Below are positions 48,360 to 59,617 of a stretch of 64,000 nucleotides of DNA, one piece after another; within the stretch, counting starts at the first letter, position 1; each line of letters starts with the position of its first letter. The translations under genes and the position numbers were made by a program. This DNA comes from Nematostella vectensis. Its lineage: Eukaryota; Cnidaria; Anthozoa; Actiniaria; Edwardsiidae. The notes under the pieces were generated by a model that saw nothing but the letters and a program-made list of their open reading frames with translations, was not told the origin of the DNA and did not search any database. The stretch lies in assembly GCF_932526225.1 (NCBI RefSeq), contig NC_064043.1, forward strand, positions 7,245,501 to 7,309,500, written 5' to 3'.

Positions 48360-50106
48360 CTACGCAATGGACTTGAGATATTTGCCTTTACAGCAGAGCA
48401 GTCTCGCAAATCCCTTTTTAAACTCGTCATTCAGTCCTGCGTACAGAAACGGATTTACGATGCTATTGATGTACACCAACATCCCTGTAAAGGTTAACAG
48501 CGTGTTCATGTGCTCAAACTCATTCCCAGTCCCAAACTCCATCCACAGCCATAGCACCTGATTGGGTAAGAGACACAATGCGTAAATGAGCACCACCGTC
48601 ACTAACATTTTCGTGATCCTTGTGCTGCGCGCGAGCCTTCGCGCCTCTTTCTGCGGGTTTATCGTGAGAGGCACTGTGTGTGACGTCGTCCTGTCATTAA
48701 TAGACTCTCTGTACTCCTTGGCTACGCATTGGTCTTTGGCAGATCCATTATGCGGGGATGACGTCATATCCGCACTTATCTCATCCCTGGCTGTCATGGT
48801 GACAGTCTTTGACCAGTTATATTTAGAAGATGATGGTATCCCGCTAGCCAGTTTGTTCTTCTCGATGCGATTTGATTGCTCCCTTAGTTTGAGTGCGACA
48901 CGAGTGTAAGCAAATGCGATAATCACGAGTGGTAACGCGTACGCAAAGACGAATAAGAACACTGTGTAGAGTTGGCGGTGGATGTCTTTTAACCAGAACT
49001 CAGTGCAGGAGTGTCCGTCCATCCCTAGCACTAGAATGTAGGGTAACACTACAAGGAAAGAGACCAGCCACGTGCTCACGATAACGGCTAGAGTCTGGCG
49101 CATGCTGAGGCGCGGTTTCCACGGGTGAACCACCGCGCGGTACCTGGTATAAACATGATAGGGTCAGTTACAAAAATGGAAATGTGGTCCTATATTGTAC
49201 TCACAATTTATTCACCACAGAGACGGGGATTTTTTTTTTTCTAGTATGGAGGGTCTCCATGAAATAGATTGGATGTTGAAAGCCAACAGGTTTAATGGGG
49301 TGGTTAGGTGCCCCGTCTTCGCTACACTAAAAAAAGTACGTAATATAATTATCGGGGTCTTCGTAGACCCTCTTAAAATGACCATCTTCAGTGACTGACA
49401 TTTTGTAATAACGATGTACGTCACGAAAACTCATATAATGTCCCCGCAAGCGATAAGAGAATGACAGGAGTATAAAGCGAAAGTGCTCTTCTTGTGACAT
49501 CACAAGTCACGCATTACACAGCGACCTCTCTCCGCTTTACTTTTTCCATCTCTTCCAAGTCTTAGGTGTGCTTCTTTGTGTCCTTTTAATATTTTTGCCT
49601 ATCATATTGAGTGTCTCCTTTTTCTCTACCATCAGAAGAATGGTTTTCTCACCTGTCAAAACTGATTGCCTGTCTTATCCAAACCCTGCCTTTCTGTACT
49701 ATTTATCATAACATACGACACGCGAATGGTTTTCTCACCTGTCAAAACTGATTGCCGCCAGCGTCGCAGCAGAACACGTTGCCACAAAAGTCATCGACGG
49801 CCAGACCATCTTGCACATGGCCGCGCCCAAGACCCACGTGTCCCCATACACCCTGATAACCACGTCAAATGGGATACACACCAATGCCACAGTGATATCA
49901 GCAATAGCCAGGTTCACTATCAAGTAGTTCCTGGTATTGCGCATGTTCGGCGTTTTGAAGATCACCAGGCAGACGAGGCTATTTCCGACAACTCCCACGA
50001 TGAAGATGATGGCGAAGAGAGAATACTCGGCCACGCGCAAGGCCGTCAGGTCCCCTGCCGTAGGTGTCGTATTGGTCGTGCGTATGAAGTCTGTGGAATT
50101 CTCCAT
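48360..50106 (-). CDS. Class A GPCR, neuropeptide-receptor type (two exons)
   Basis: Coding exons are 50106-49739 and 49143-48360, giving 383 residues. The start is fixed by an in-frame TAA six bases upstream. The intron (donor GACAG|GTGAG, acceptor ATACCAG|G) splits the Arg codon of DRY. Residues: N-glycosylation sites at N3 and N12; GN in TM1 (N42); LAxAD in TM2 (D70); C98 and C169 for the TM3-ECL2 disulfide; DRY at 122-124; W148 in TM4; P194 in TM5; a long third intracellular loop (about 207-298, Ser/Thr/Lys-rich); C313 and P316 in TM6; NPFLY at 353-357; CC at 373-374, possible palmitoylation. TM6 has CLLP where CWxP is usual. A plasma-membrane receptor for a peptide ligand, coupled to G proteins, is likely; the ligand is unknown. 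Closest in style to NPFF/QRFP/RYamide/NPY-like receptors. Confidence 0.93.
49144..49738 (-). other. GPCR intron with duplicated splice donor
   Basis: A 595-bp GT-AG intron. A 33-bp segment (49724-49756) covering the end of exon 1 and its donor is repeated exactly at 49638-49670 inside the intron, 86 bp away. Use of the inner donor (exon end at 49653) would put a TGA directly after Arg123 and truncate the receptor after TM3. Confidence 0.85.
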
Positions 50107-50644
50107 GCTTTATTAACCCCGTGCGCGCGGTTCTATATGTGCTGTTTTCTTTATTTGGCTGCTTTATTAAGATGAGGAACTAGTGTTACGGCTGCTGGAG
50201 AGAGAACAGTAAAGCATTTCAATCAGCCTCTATTTGTAAGTTAACTTCGAAATAACCATCTGTTAAAGTCCGATGCTTTATTAACGATAGCCACAGTATC
50301 TTAGTTACTCTGTTGAACTAGCCGGATGCCTTGTAACACTCGATTGTATTATTCCAGAACATAATCATAGATGTGACATAGATACGAAACGAGTTTTGGC
50401 TTTAGAGCTGAAGTTTTTTGGCGTGTATTACGAATCTCTCGAAGGAGAGATTTAAGCTCCAGCCAATATAATATTTTAATCATTTTATTTTACGATATTT
50501 CTAACGTTGCAAACTCTGGCGCTAATAAGTTATGTTCCAAGATTCATTTTACCGGTTGGATAGCAGCTATCATTAAACCTGCTCTATTAAAAACTTATGT
50601 CAGACAAGATTTTTCCGACAAGATATTTCCAGCTTGCCTGATGT

Positions 50645-51078
50645 TTTTTTTCGACATGCGTGACAATGTTATTCCGACTTGTGTGACAGTGGTATTCCGA
50701 CTTGCGTGACAATGTTATTCCGAATTGCATGACAATGTGATTCCGACTTGCGTGACAATGTTATTCCGACTTGCGTGACAGTTTTATTCCGACTTGCGTG
50801 ACAGTGTTATTCCGACTTACGTGACAATGTTATTCCCACTTGCGTGATAATGTTATTCCGACTTGCGTGACAGTATTTTTCCCGGCTTGTGTTACAATGT
50901 TATTCCGACTTGCGTGACAATGTTATTACGACTTGCGTGACAAGGTTATTCCGACTTGCGTGACAGTATTTTTTCTGGCTTGCGTGACAATGTAATTCCG
51001 ACTTGCGTGACAATGTTATTCCGAATTGCGTGACAATGTTATTCCGACTTGCGTGACAGTGTTTTTCCGGCTTGCGTA
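50645..51078. repeat. 23-bp minisatellite, about 19 units
   Basis: Units share CGACTTGCGTGACAATG followed by TTATTC, with variants such as CAGTGTTATT and CCGGCTTGCG. The array lies upstream of the GPCR and about 60 bp before a MITE copy. Confidence 0.92.
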
Positions 51079-51135
51079 TTTTGTAAAGAAATTATATACG
51101 TTTTTACATATACAAGGCTTATGTACAATCTTTTT

Positions 51136-51428
51136 TTTTTATAAGAACGTCTAATTCTCAGTTGAGCAGCGCCTTTTTTATTTGGAGAATTTCAAGGCTG
51201 AACATTTCAGAGTATATAAAATATACTATACCCAATGAATTTTTAGAAGGGAATTACACAAGTGATCAAAAGCAATAACATTTTAAGGTTGTTATTATGA
51301 ACAAAATTTGATTCTGTATTTTAGAACGCATAACACTAACTAAACAATATTTTGCTGCTATCTTATCTTACGCCTCGGAATGTTCTTAGAAATTTGGACA
51401 AATCTCAGGCTTAAAGTTCTAATAAAAA
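51136..51428 (+). mobile_element. MITE family copy
   Basis: 293 bp starting TTTTTATAAGAACGTCTAAT with TCAGTTGAG, TTTTAAGG, ACAAAATTTGATTCT and TATTTTGCTGCTATC blocks in the order of the copy at 37965-38247. The right end is decayed (GTTCTAATAAAAA). Non-coding. Confidence 0.75.
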
Positions 51429-53759
51429 GGTTCTTACAAAAGAAATGAGTGTTTAATCTTTTAAAGCGGCTGAATAAATGAAAATATTGGAACTAAAATT
51501 AGGACGCGAAACAAATAAAAAGCGCAAATAATATTGTATTTTATCGTTGTGGCTTGAGGCCATTAAGTAGACGGCAGACGTTTTTTTCTTCATATATTTT
51601 TTAAATCATATCCCGTGAATTTTTATTACAAGATAAACTCTAGGATAACAGCAACAGCGTCCAATGCTCTTATGAAACTGCAATTTACAAATGCACGCAT
51701 ACTAATTAACAGTCTGAGAAGAATACGTTGACATTTTTATATCAACCATTAGACTTAAAATAAAAGCCGACCTACTTGATGGCCGTTTCTGGCTTCGAAA
51801 TCCGGCATGGATTTGCAATTAACAAAATGTTATTGCGTTCAAAGTTAGAGTCCATTTTTGGCGTGCGACTCTAAAACTATACACTGTGGTGAACGAAAAA
51901 AAAATATTGAACGATTTATTTCTTAAAAGAGATAACACAGTACATGGATTAATTTAGTTGATGCAATTCGATTAAAATCCACACTTTAATCGGAACATTT
52001 TTTCGACGGATACAGTCAAATAAATGACAACTTTCAGACACGATTTGCATATAAACCTGATACATTCTTATTCCATCTATTTATTTTTCCGATTCTATAA
52101 TACTTTTGAAATTGAATTTTGCCCTTAAAAGTCCTGGCCTTGTACAAAACGTGTAATATTGTAACTATTTACTTTATTAAAGTCCTTGCTCTTTTCATCC
52201 ATTCATTTTACTAAAAGCCTAAAGCTCAAGTACACTCTGCTCTCTCTTCAAACTTTTTGTCTCTCAAATTGCGAATTGGAATGGGAATTTAGCTTTACAT
52301 AATGCCTGATAATCTCCTACGAATTTCAATTTAAAAACAACGTACCTTTGGCACGACTTGCCTTCTTAGCGCCTCGCAAGGGAAGACTGTTACGTTTTTG
52401 CTTTTCACGATCAGCGATTGAAAGTGTCCATTTATTGACCGTTTACTTTGGATTTTCGATGTCCAGTAAAGCTTTTAGTTGTTAGTGTAGTAGTGGTACG
52501 ACCGCAAAGTGGCCTTGTATTTTCATCTCGAAAAGCTGAAAGAATAGAGAACACCGCATATAGAGCCCAAAGAACTGAAGAGTTGTTTGTACAAGGTAAG
52601 GTACAATATTTACTCCCTCTTACCACTATAACGTGAATAATTTTTACGAGCTCTTAAGAAAATGGCACAACAAAAAGCTTTTAAACGAATAGCTTTTTCG
52701 ATCATAATTTAGAGATCGAAAGACCTTTTTTAAGTTCCATTCTTTAGTGACTCGGCGACGAGTTTTTTTTTCTCTCCCTTTGGAGTGTTTTGTCTTTTAA
52801 AAACATCAAAATATCTTCTCACGAATTAATTATCTCTCCAAATGATGGCAAGATGGCAAAATGATGTTTTGTTTGAGAGCTGTAATTTAAAGAGGGCATA
52901 GAGATATTGAAATAAGACGGAAACTTACAATACGGGGGTGTTCATGAACAGGATTAGAAAACTTAAATATGGAAAACATATTAAACGACATTTCATTAAC
53001 TATCAAGTTTATAATTACTGCAGTTTGTTAAATGACTATTCTACACATTTAAAAAGAAATTAAAAACTCTTAGCAGGCAAGCAGAGAAATAAGTAACTTT
53101 TTATGACTTTGGTTAAAGGAAGGTTAATTTGGGGCTTTATGTGCAGGCTTCGTCAAAGAAATGATGGTGTTCTCACGGGGTGTCGGCTGTTACGAAAATT
53201 GCCGGTTAACTTCAAACCAAAATAAATTCCCTTTTGGTTTACTTGTTACATTTATTGCATAACCAACTCGAAGTGATTTCTGTGTTCCTTCTTAAGTATT
53301 TCTTTCAGATAATCTCGTTGAACCCATAAAAGGAAAACTGAATCCCTTCAGCCGCTTATTTTGCTCTTTTTAGCTTTCATTACTTCAACCTGCATTTTGA
53401 AAAGAGAACTTCATGCTAAATATTCATTAGGATCCATCAAACTCAATTTTCCGGAAAAAATTTCCTGGAATTTTTTTCATCTTGTTATCGGAAGAGGCAA
53501 TCACGACAAAGATTAACATCTGTTGATTTATAATATAAACCACTATGCATTCCGTTATCTTCAGTGATAGATGTCGGAATGTAATTTTATATCAAAGCAA
53601 ACAATGATGAAGGCTTTCGTGAGCTGTTCTTGCTATAGCAACTAAAATTAATGTAAACTTATTACAATTTTACCTAACGTCAGGACTAGAATGCTTTGCC
53701 TGATATCAGTCTGAAACATGCAAAGCTTCTTAAAAAACTCTAAAAACAAGTTTGCCACC
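51429..53759. other. Intergenic; one weak exon candidate
   Basis: No firm gene. At 52590-52600 plus, TACAAG|GTAAGG is a good splice donor after an exon-like stretch, resembling the first-exon context of paralogue B, but no coding frame or promoter can be tied to it. Confidence 0.35.
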
Positions 53760-53779
53760 TTCAGTTTCAGCCACTCTTT

Positions 53780-53951
53780 TGCTACATATGTAGTTTGCAC
53801 TTGCAAATATAACGGTCCATAACGACAAAAATGTCAAGAATGTCTGGTTCTTTCAGTTTCTCGCCTGAAAAATTAGTGTGAACTCTTTTGCTTGGCTGGG
53901 TATTTTACGCCGAGATGAGAAATGTCATCTTGTTTGACATTACTTGTCATT
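53780..53951. repeat. Duplicated segment, copy 1
   Basis: Shares AATATAACGGTC, GCTTGGCTGG, TATTTTACGCCGAGAT and CATCTTGTTTGACATTACTT in order with 55048-55191. Diverged old duplication or dispersed repeat. Confidence 0.75.
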
Positions 53952-53987
53952 TAATTTTTACCACATGTTTGGTATCACATGTATATA

Positions 53988-54120
53988 TATGTTATTTACC
54001 AGCTGGGAGGTACGTATCGTGAAATACCGTGACCGAGGTCTTGAGAATACTGACCGAGGCCGAAGGCCGAGGTCACGGTATTTCACGATACGGACCGACC
54101 CTTAGCTGGGAAATAACATA
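53988..54120. mobile_element. Palindromic foldback element
   Basis: A 133-bp palindrome runs from TATGTTATTTACCAGCTGGG to its near complement ending AAATAACATA. Inner arms carry GTATCGTGAAATACCGTGAC and complement, and the centre has the palindrome CCGAGGCCGAAGGCCGAGG. It sits just after copy 1 of the duplicated segment. No ORF; foldback or MITE. Confidence 0.8.
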
Positions 54121-54793
54121 TTTTTTTTTTCCTCAATGGATTTTCCAACTTTGTTTACCTTACGGGCTTACGGTTGCACGAGGCGAGGTTTTGTTACTGA
54201 CTTTCGTCGATGTTCTTGAAGATTTTGTTCGCTCATGATCATTCAATAAACTCCATTTTGTATTTCCACACAACGCTTTTTATTCTCCAGAATTACAGAA
54301 CCTTCAAAGAAGACATTCTCTGAGTTTTGACCAACAATTTTGTAAAATAATTTAGTCCATATTGATACGTCGTTCTCAACTCGAATTGATCTTTTAAGAT
54401 TTAAAAATCCTCTACAGACGATAAGATATATTTACTAAAAGAACTTCTCTTGAATGTGGATACGTTTAAGCTGGTTATGCAGGTAGATTACTAGAGTGAT
54501 TTGTCGTTTTTTTTCGTATGAAGAGACGATTTGCTGCTTTTTCTATCCCAAATAAACTTTAGCAAACTTGAAATCGTCGCGCGCGTTGCAAAATCATTAT
54601 GGCGGGAAATTGTCAAAACACAGGGAGTTTGAAGCCGATTTTTCGTAAAGCCAATGATTCTAGATAAAATAACAAATAAAATGCCGTTTAAAGGTAAAGA
54701 TCTATAACTTCGGGAGTAAAAATTCAGTTTTCGATGGTCATTTTACAAATCAGCTTACTATTTCGAGCTTTGGAGGTGAGCGTGCTGGTATCG

Positions 54794-54856
54794 CGGGGTC
54801 CGGATCGTAGGATACCGGACAATCAGAGCGCGCGATTTGATGGATACCGGACCCCG
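54794..54856. repeat. Short GC-rich hairpin
   Basis: CGGGGTCCGG (54794-54803) pairs exactly with CCGGACCCCG (54847-54856), with ATACCGG inside on both sides and AATCAGAGCGCGCG in the loop. Likely a small foldback. Confidence 0.7.
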
Positions 54857-55047
54857 AAAAAAATAATCGGTAATACTCAACATGTACCGTTGGCGTGCGC
54901 CTTTGTACAAATCATCAAAACTTTCCTCCTTTTATCCCTAAATGAGCAGATCCGCTTAACACTTAAGCCAAATATTTACTTAACTTAACTTCTATGAAAA
55001 AAACATTTAAAACATTTCTTCAGGGTGCACTGTTAATAACACTCGTT

Positions 55048-55191
55048 TACTACTGTATATTGTTTGCATTTGAAAATATAACGGTCTTAAGCTAGAAAAC
55101 TATCATGAATGTCATAAGCGTGAACGCTTTGCTTGGCTGGTTATTTTACGCCGAGATTGGGAAATGCCATCTTGTTTGACATTACTTACCA
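55048..55191. repeat. Duplicated segment, copy 2
   Basis: Partner of 53780-53951, in the same orientation, about 1.25 kb away, with an internal deletion of about 30 bp relative to copy 1. Confidence 0.75.
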
Positions 55192-58100
55192 TCAATCAGT
55201 GCCTTTATCTTCCAACATTTTATAGTGGATCACTGCAATGTTTCACATCTTCACATTTTATCCTTTTGATCAAGATCCCCGCTACAGTACTCCTGCTTGA
55301 TTCTGCCAAACCAATTAGCACCATTCTCTAGAAAACTATGATCTCTTAACTCAATTGTGTAGGCGTTATGAATGACAAGTGCCATTTATTCTATTGTTTA
55401 AGATCAATATCAAGAAGCGATTATCGCTTTTGTCCAGTTGGATATTCGATCAAGGCTCTTAAGGTTACTGGGGTCTAAATCAATGCCGGTTTCACGCTTT
55501 CAAATAAACAACACCAGAAAAAAAAACTTAATTTACTTTGCTTAGCAACTCGTAGTTGTATGGATTATGATTGACGAAAGAGAGACGTAATTTCTCGTGA
55601 GAGATAAACTGTGTTAGTTTGTTTTGGCCTGTTTTCAATTGTACACAATGGAGGAAAAAATGCATTTAATGTGATACGCGTCTTTTCCAGTTCCCCTTTT
55701 TATTGCAGATAGTTTCTTTTTTTTAATATTCTGTCCGATTTGGACAGCTTTCGGTCATTAAGGGAAAACCAAACAACAAGAAATGTACACAAAAGAAACT
55801 GGACGATAGTAAAGGCTTCAAAGCGCTGAAAATGAATGTTATTACTTAAAAGCTATGAGAGTAAACGAAGATGTTAGATGGTACCCACTTATTATTTTTC
55901 TCTAAGCCCGGAGAGACTATGGTACAGCTTATACTGAAGATAAAAGTATTACCTCCACGTAAGTAAGGATAAGGATATAACCGTTTTTAACAGTCTCTTT
56001 TTCAGATGAAATCCAAAAGCATCTCCCAAGGTAGGGGCTACGCGGAAGGCAAGTTCTCAAAGTGTGTTTTGGTTTTAGTTCGCCATCTTTTTTGTGTACC
56101 ATAAAGAATGACAGAATGCTTAAGTTTCGTGCAGTATGTAGCTAATCATAACGCCGTCTACTCCCCATTACTGTAGAAATCGGATTAGGGTTATACGACA
56201 TCTAACAAGGCAGCTAATTTGGAGCCGGTAACTCGTAATCCTTTTCTTAATACAATGTGGTGAGTGGCGCGTAAATATTGACGCTTACTCTTTCAGTGGC
56301 CGTAAGCTTATTTTAGGCTGATTTGTCTAGACGTTTCGGTCCCACAGGCAACTGCGCGGCAAACCAGAGATATGTAGCCCTTGTTTATCATATTAATGGT
56401 CGGTAATGCTTTATTGTTGTATCCAACGGGAAGGTAAGTGGGTCGATCCCATCGAAGCAAACTGTGCCGCAATCGTTTGAAATAAAATGTAGTCAAAATA
56501 CTACTCAGGAAAGTAATTTCTGTACTGATGATTTTTTCTAAGTCTAGAATTGAAACGAAAAAACCATTAGCATCAATAAAACGGTATCGTAGTTTTTAAC
56601 GTTTAGGATAAGAATGTGTTTTACTTGCATTATTAATATACCTTGTTGCTTAAAGTTTAAAGTTCTTGACGACAAAAGTTTTTGAGCAAATGAATAAAAA
56701 GTGATTTCATTGGTTGAGTTAGACAGGGAATAATATAATGAAATAGGAATACTTCTGAAAGGTGATAAACACCATAGTTTTATAGTTTTTTTAGTCGATG
56801 ACTAAACAGTGCTTTTAAACGAAAGCCCTCCGACAACTGAAAAAAAAATTGATAATTTTTCTTTTTTTTTCATTTTTTTTTCACTTGTGATTCCTAACCT
56901 CCTGCTCGATCCGAGCTGAAATGATCCATTTTTCCTACTTGGCTCTATTTTTAATAAAAATCAATCGTTTGATAAGCAATTTTTAATCAGCAATCACTCA
57001 TAATTTTCCGGCAAAACTGTCGTAAGCTTTCCTTGTTATGAAAAAGCATTTTTTTCCAAAGGAAGCTTGCGGTTAATTAGGCACCAGATACAAACAATTC
57101 ACACCTGTTCATTTTAATTTAAAAAAAAACAAAAAAAAAAAAAACAATACTTTGGCATTTGTTTTCCTCCGACAATCTCCTTTTTAACTTATTAATTCAC
57201 TATGCGTACGCGAGCAAAACATTCAAAGATTATATAGATTCTGCTAAAATGTTTCAAAATCAGAAGATTTTAATTATTGCAAATTTACACATTGCCAAGA
57301 CAACAAAAGAACACATTGTGCTTCTATAAAACCAGGGGTGGTTATAAGGCTCATACCTCTACAATAATATATCATATTGGTTGGTATAGAAAATAATACT
57401 ATGAGAATTAGAAACAAAATTGTTTTACAGCAAAAAAACATCGATACCTTGAGTTGGTCTTAAAATTTCCAAAGAAAACAAGCTTTGAAAAGTTATCCTT
57501 AAAATATTTTTACCATCGTACGAACTGAATGTCTGAGTAACACATTTAGCTAAACCAAATGGTCAAACCCCAAATAATCACTTCATCGCCATCTACGAGT
57601 GTATAAGAACCATATAACAAATATCTTTCATTACATGTTGTTTAGCTTTTTCTTGTTAACAATAGAGGCGTTGGTATAGGTAACAATAAAGTTATTTTTT
57701 TACCGTCTCTGTGTTGATTCCTAGCTCTCTGCACTGTCACTCACCCGGTAACGCAGCCCAACCACAAATGCAACTTCGGCCGGAATCGAGTTGATTTATT
57801 GCCTTCAAGCCAAACGAAGCCTTAAAATCACAAAGAAATAACTCGAACTTTTGACAGAGAGATCCGACATTGACTGTGCTTGTAATGGCTTCTTTTTTAT
57901 TTGGCTCTTGCGCTCACGTCGTATCGGTTACTCTCGCCCAGCTGGGGGTGGCTGCTCTTTAATATTGTGCATACTCGATAGGAGACCCAGCTTAGGGTAT
58001 TCACATTGGTTATCTTTATTGCACTGTGGATAGATTTGAATATCTCTCGGATTAAACAATGCGTGTCAAATAAAATGGCAGTTATTAATGGGTTGGGGCT

Positions 58101-58768
58101 ATTCTTCAATTGAAAATATTGTAATTATTTAGTACATTCTTAATAGAGCGCCGATAAGATGTGTGTTAAGGTCAGGTCATCTAAAAAAAATATTAACAGC
58201 AGTAGCATCACAATGAATCTCAGATGGGCACTCAATAATAATATACCACTGATGTCTCGTCTATATTTCGTCCATACTATCCCTAAAACATTTTCTCAAT
58301 AAATGTTTGTTACAGATACTTGACAGTATAATATTCAAAATACTGAGGTCTCGAACTTTTTTAGTCTGAAACTGTTCATAAAAGACAAAGTTTTTGTTAT
58401 CAATCCGCAAGAGTGCTAGATACCTGCAAGTCTGATTCGATAAAATTTTTGATAAAATTTTGATATGACTAGAGCATTTTCAAATCTACTCACTTGCTTG
58501 GAGATCCAGCATGCTTTGCGGACAGTCTTCAAAGAGACCGCCACATTAATTTTTCAGCTATGTATTACGTGTTAATGATGAAAAAAACATGCTTTACTTT
58601 AGTCGTATTTTTTATCAACAAAAACATCAGGGCTTTCTACCACCGATACCTTCTATTTAAGTTCCCTAGTCATCCATACTTGTCTCTCTATTCAGTATTT
58701 GACAATGTAGAAATCTCTAAATAATTGTCTAGTTGTATAATCTAATGTATTCACCAAATTCGACAGAT

Positions 58769-58791
58769 AAAAAAAAAAAAAAAAAAAAAAA
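58769..58791 (+). repeat. Poly(A) tract
   Basis: 23 A residues preceded by TTCGACAGAT, a sequence repeated at 58807-58816 before a shorter A run. Confidence 0.9.
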
Positions 58792-59598
58792 CAAAGCAAA
58801 GTCAGGTTCGACAGATAAAAAAACTATCGCAAAGTCTCCCCAGAACAGCCGATGGTAATAAATGCTTTCTCACACTTGGTATTTTGCGAGGATGTCAAAA
58901 TGGAGGCTTTTCTATAGCTATTGTAGATAAATTACTTCTAAAACATATTCAACCATAGTCACTTTTTACGATAATAGTCAAACAAGGCAAAGTCGACAAT
59001 GAAATAAAAAAAAAAGTCGCTCATTTTTTTTTTCAAGATACACCCAATTTATAATTTCTATCTTATTTTTATCTTACATATCAATATTTTGGTGACCTTC
59101 AAACCTGCTCGGTCAATTTCTTAGAGGCCTGGGTCTCAGGGCTTTTCAAGATTAGTGACATAAAGATTTGACCAAGCAATCAATTTTTTTCTTGAAAAAT
59201 TCTTGCCGCGAGTCTCAAATTGACAGGAATCAGCATTTTTCACCATGTTTTCTGGAGATCAGGGAGCAGAAAAACTTTAGCTCTTCTAAATATGGGCATC
59301 AATGACCATATAAGGCAAAACAAACGAAGGACACTATCCGTGGGGAATATGCTTGATATGATTTTTGAGCAGGCCCTTGTCAAAACCTCTGACAATGAAT
59401 TGTAGTTATCATTTCTAACCGCGAAGAATATAAACATTTTAAATTAGTTAATTGGCGTAATTGTGTAAAAAAGTTTCTGTTTTCATTAGTTCCATCCCTT
59501 TTGAACATACATTTTCCCCAAAAAAGTATTATATTATCAGATTCTCAAGCCTTTTGCTGTTAGATTCAAAGCCTTTTCAAGGCCGGATATGAGAAAAG

Positions 59599-59617
59599 CC
59601 CCCCCCCCCCCCCCCCC
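59599..59617 (+). repeat. Poly(C) tract
   Basis: 19 consecutive C residues. Confidence 0.95.

Noticed and set aside
48586-48909. 107-codon plus-strand frame
   Set aside because: Antisense shadow of GPCR exon 2.
48360-50106. Ligand-receptor pairing between the GPCR and the nearby paralogue B peptide
   Set aside because: Proximity of about 5 kb is not evidence of pairing; no sequence feature supports it.
49666-50175. 169-codon plus-strand frame
   Set aside because: It is the antisense shadow of GPCR exon 1, which has clear class A motifs on the minus strand.
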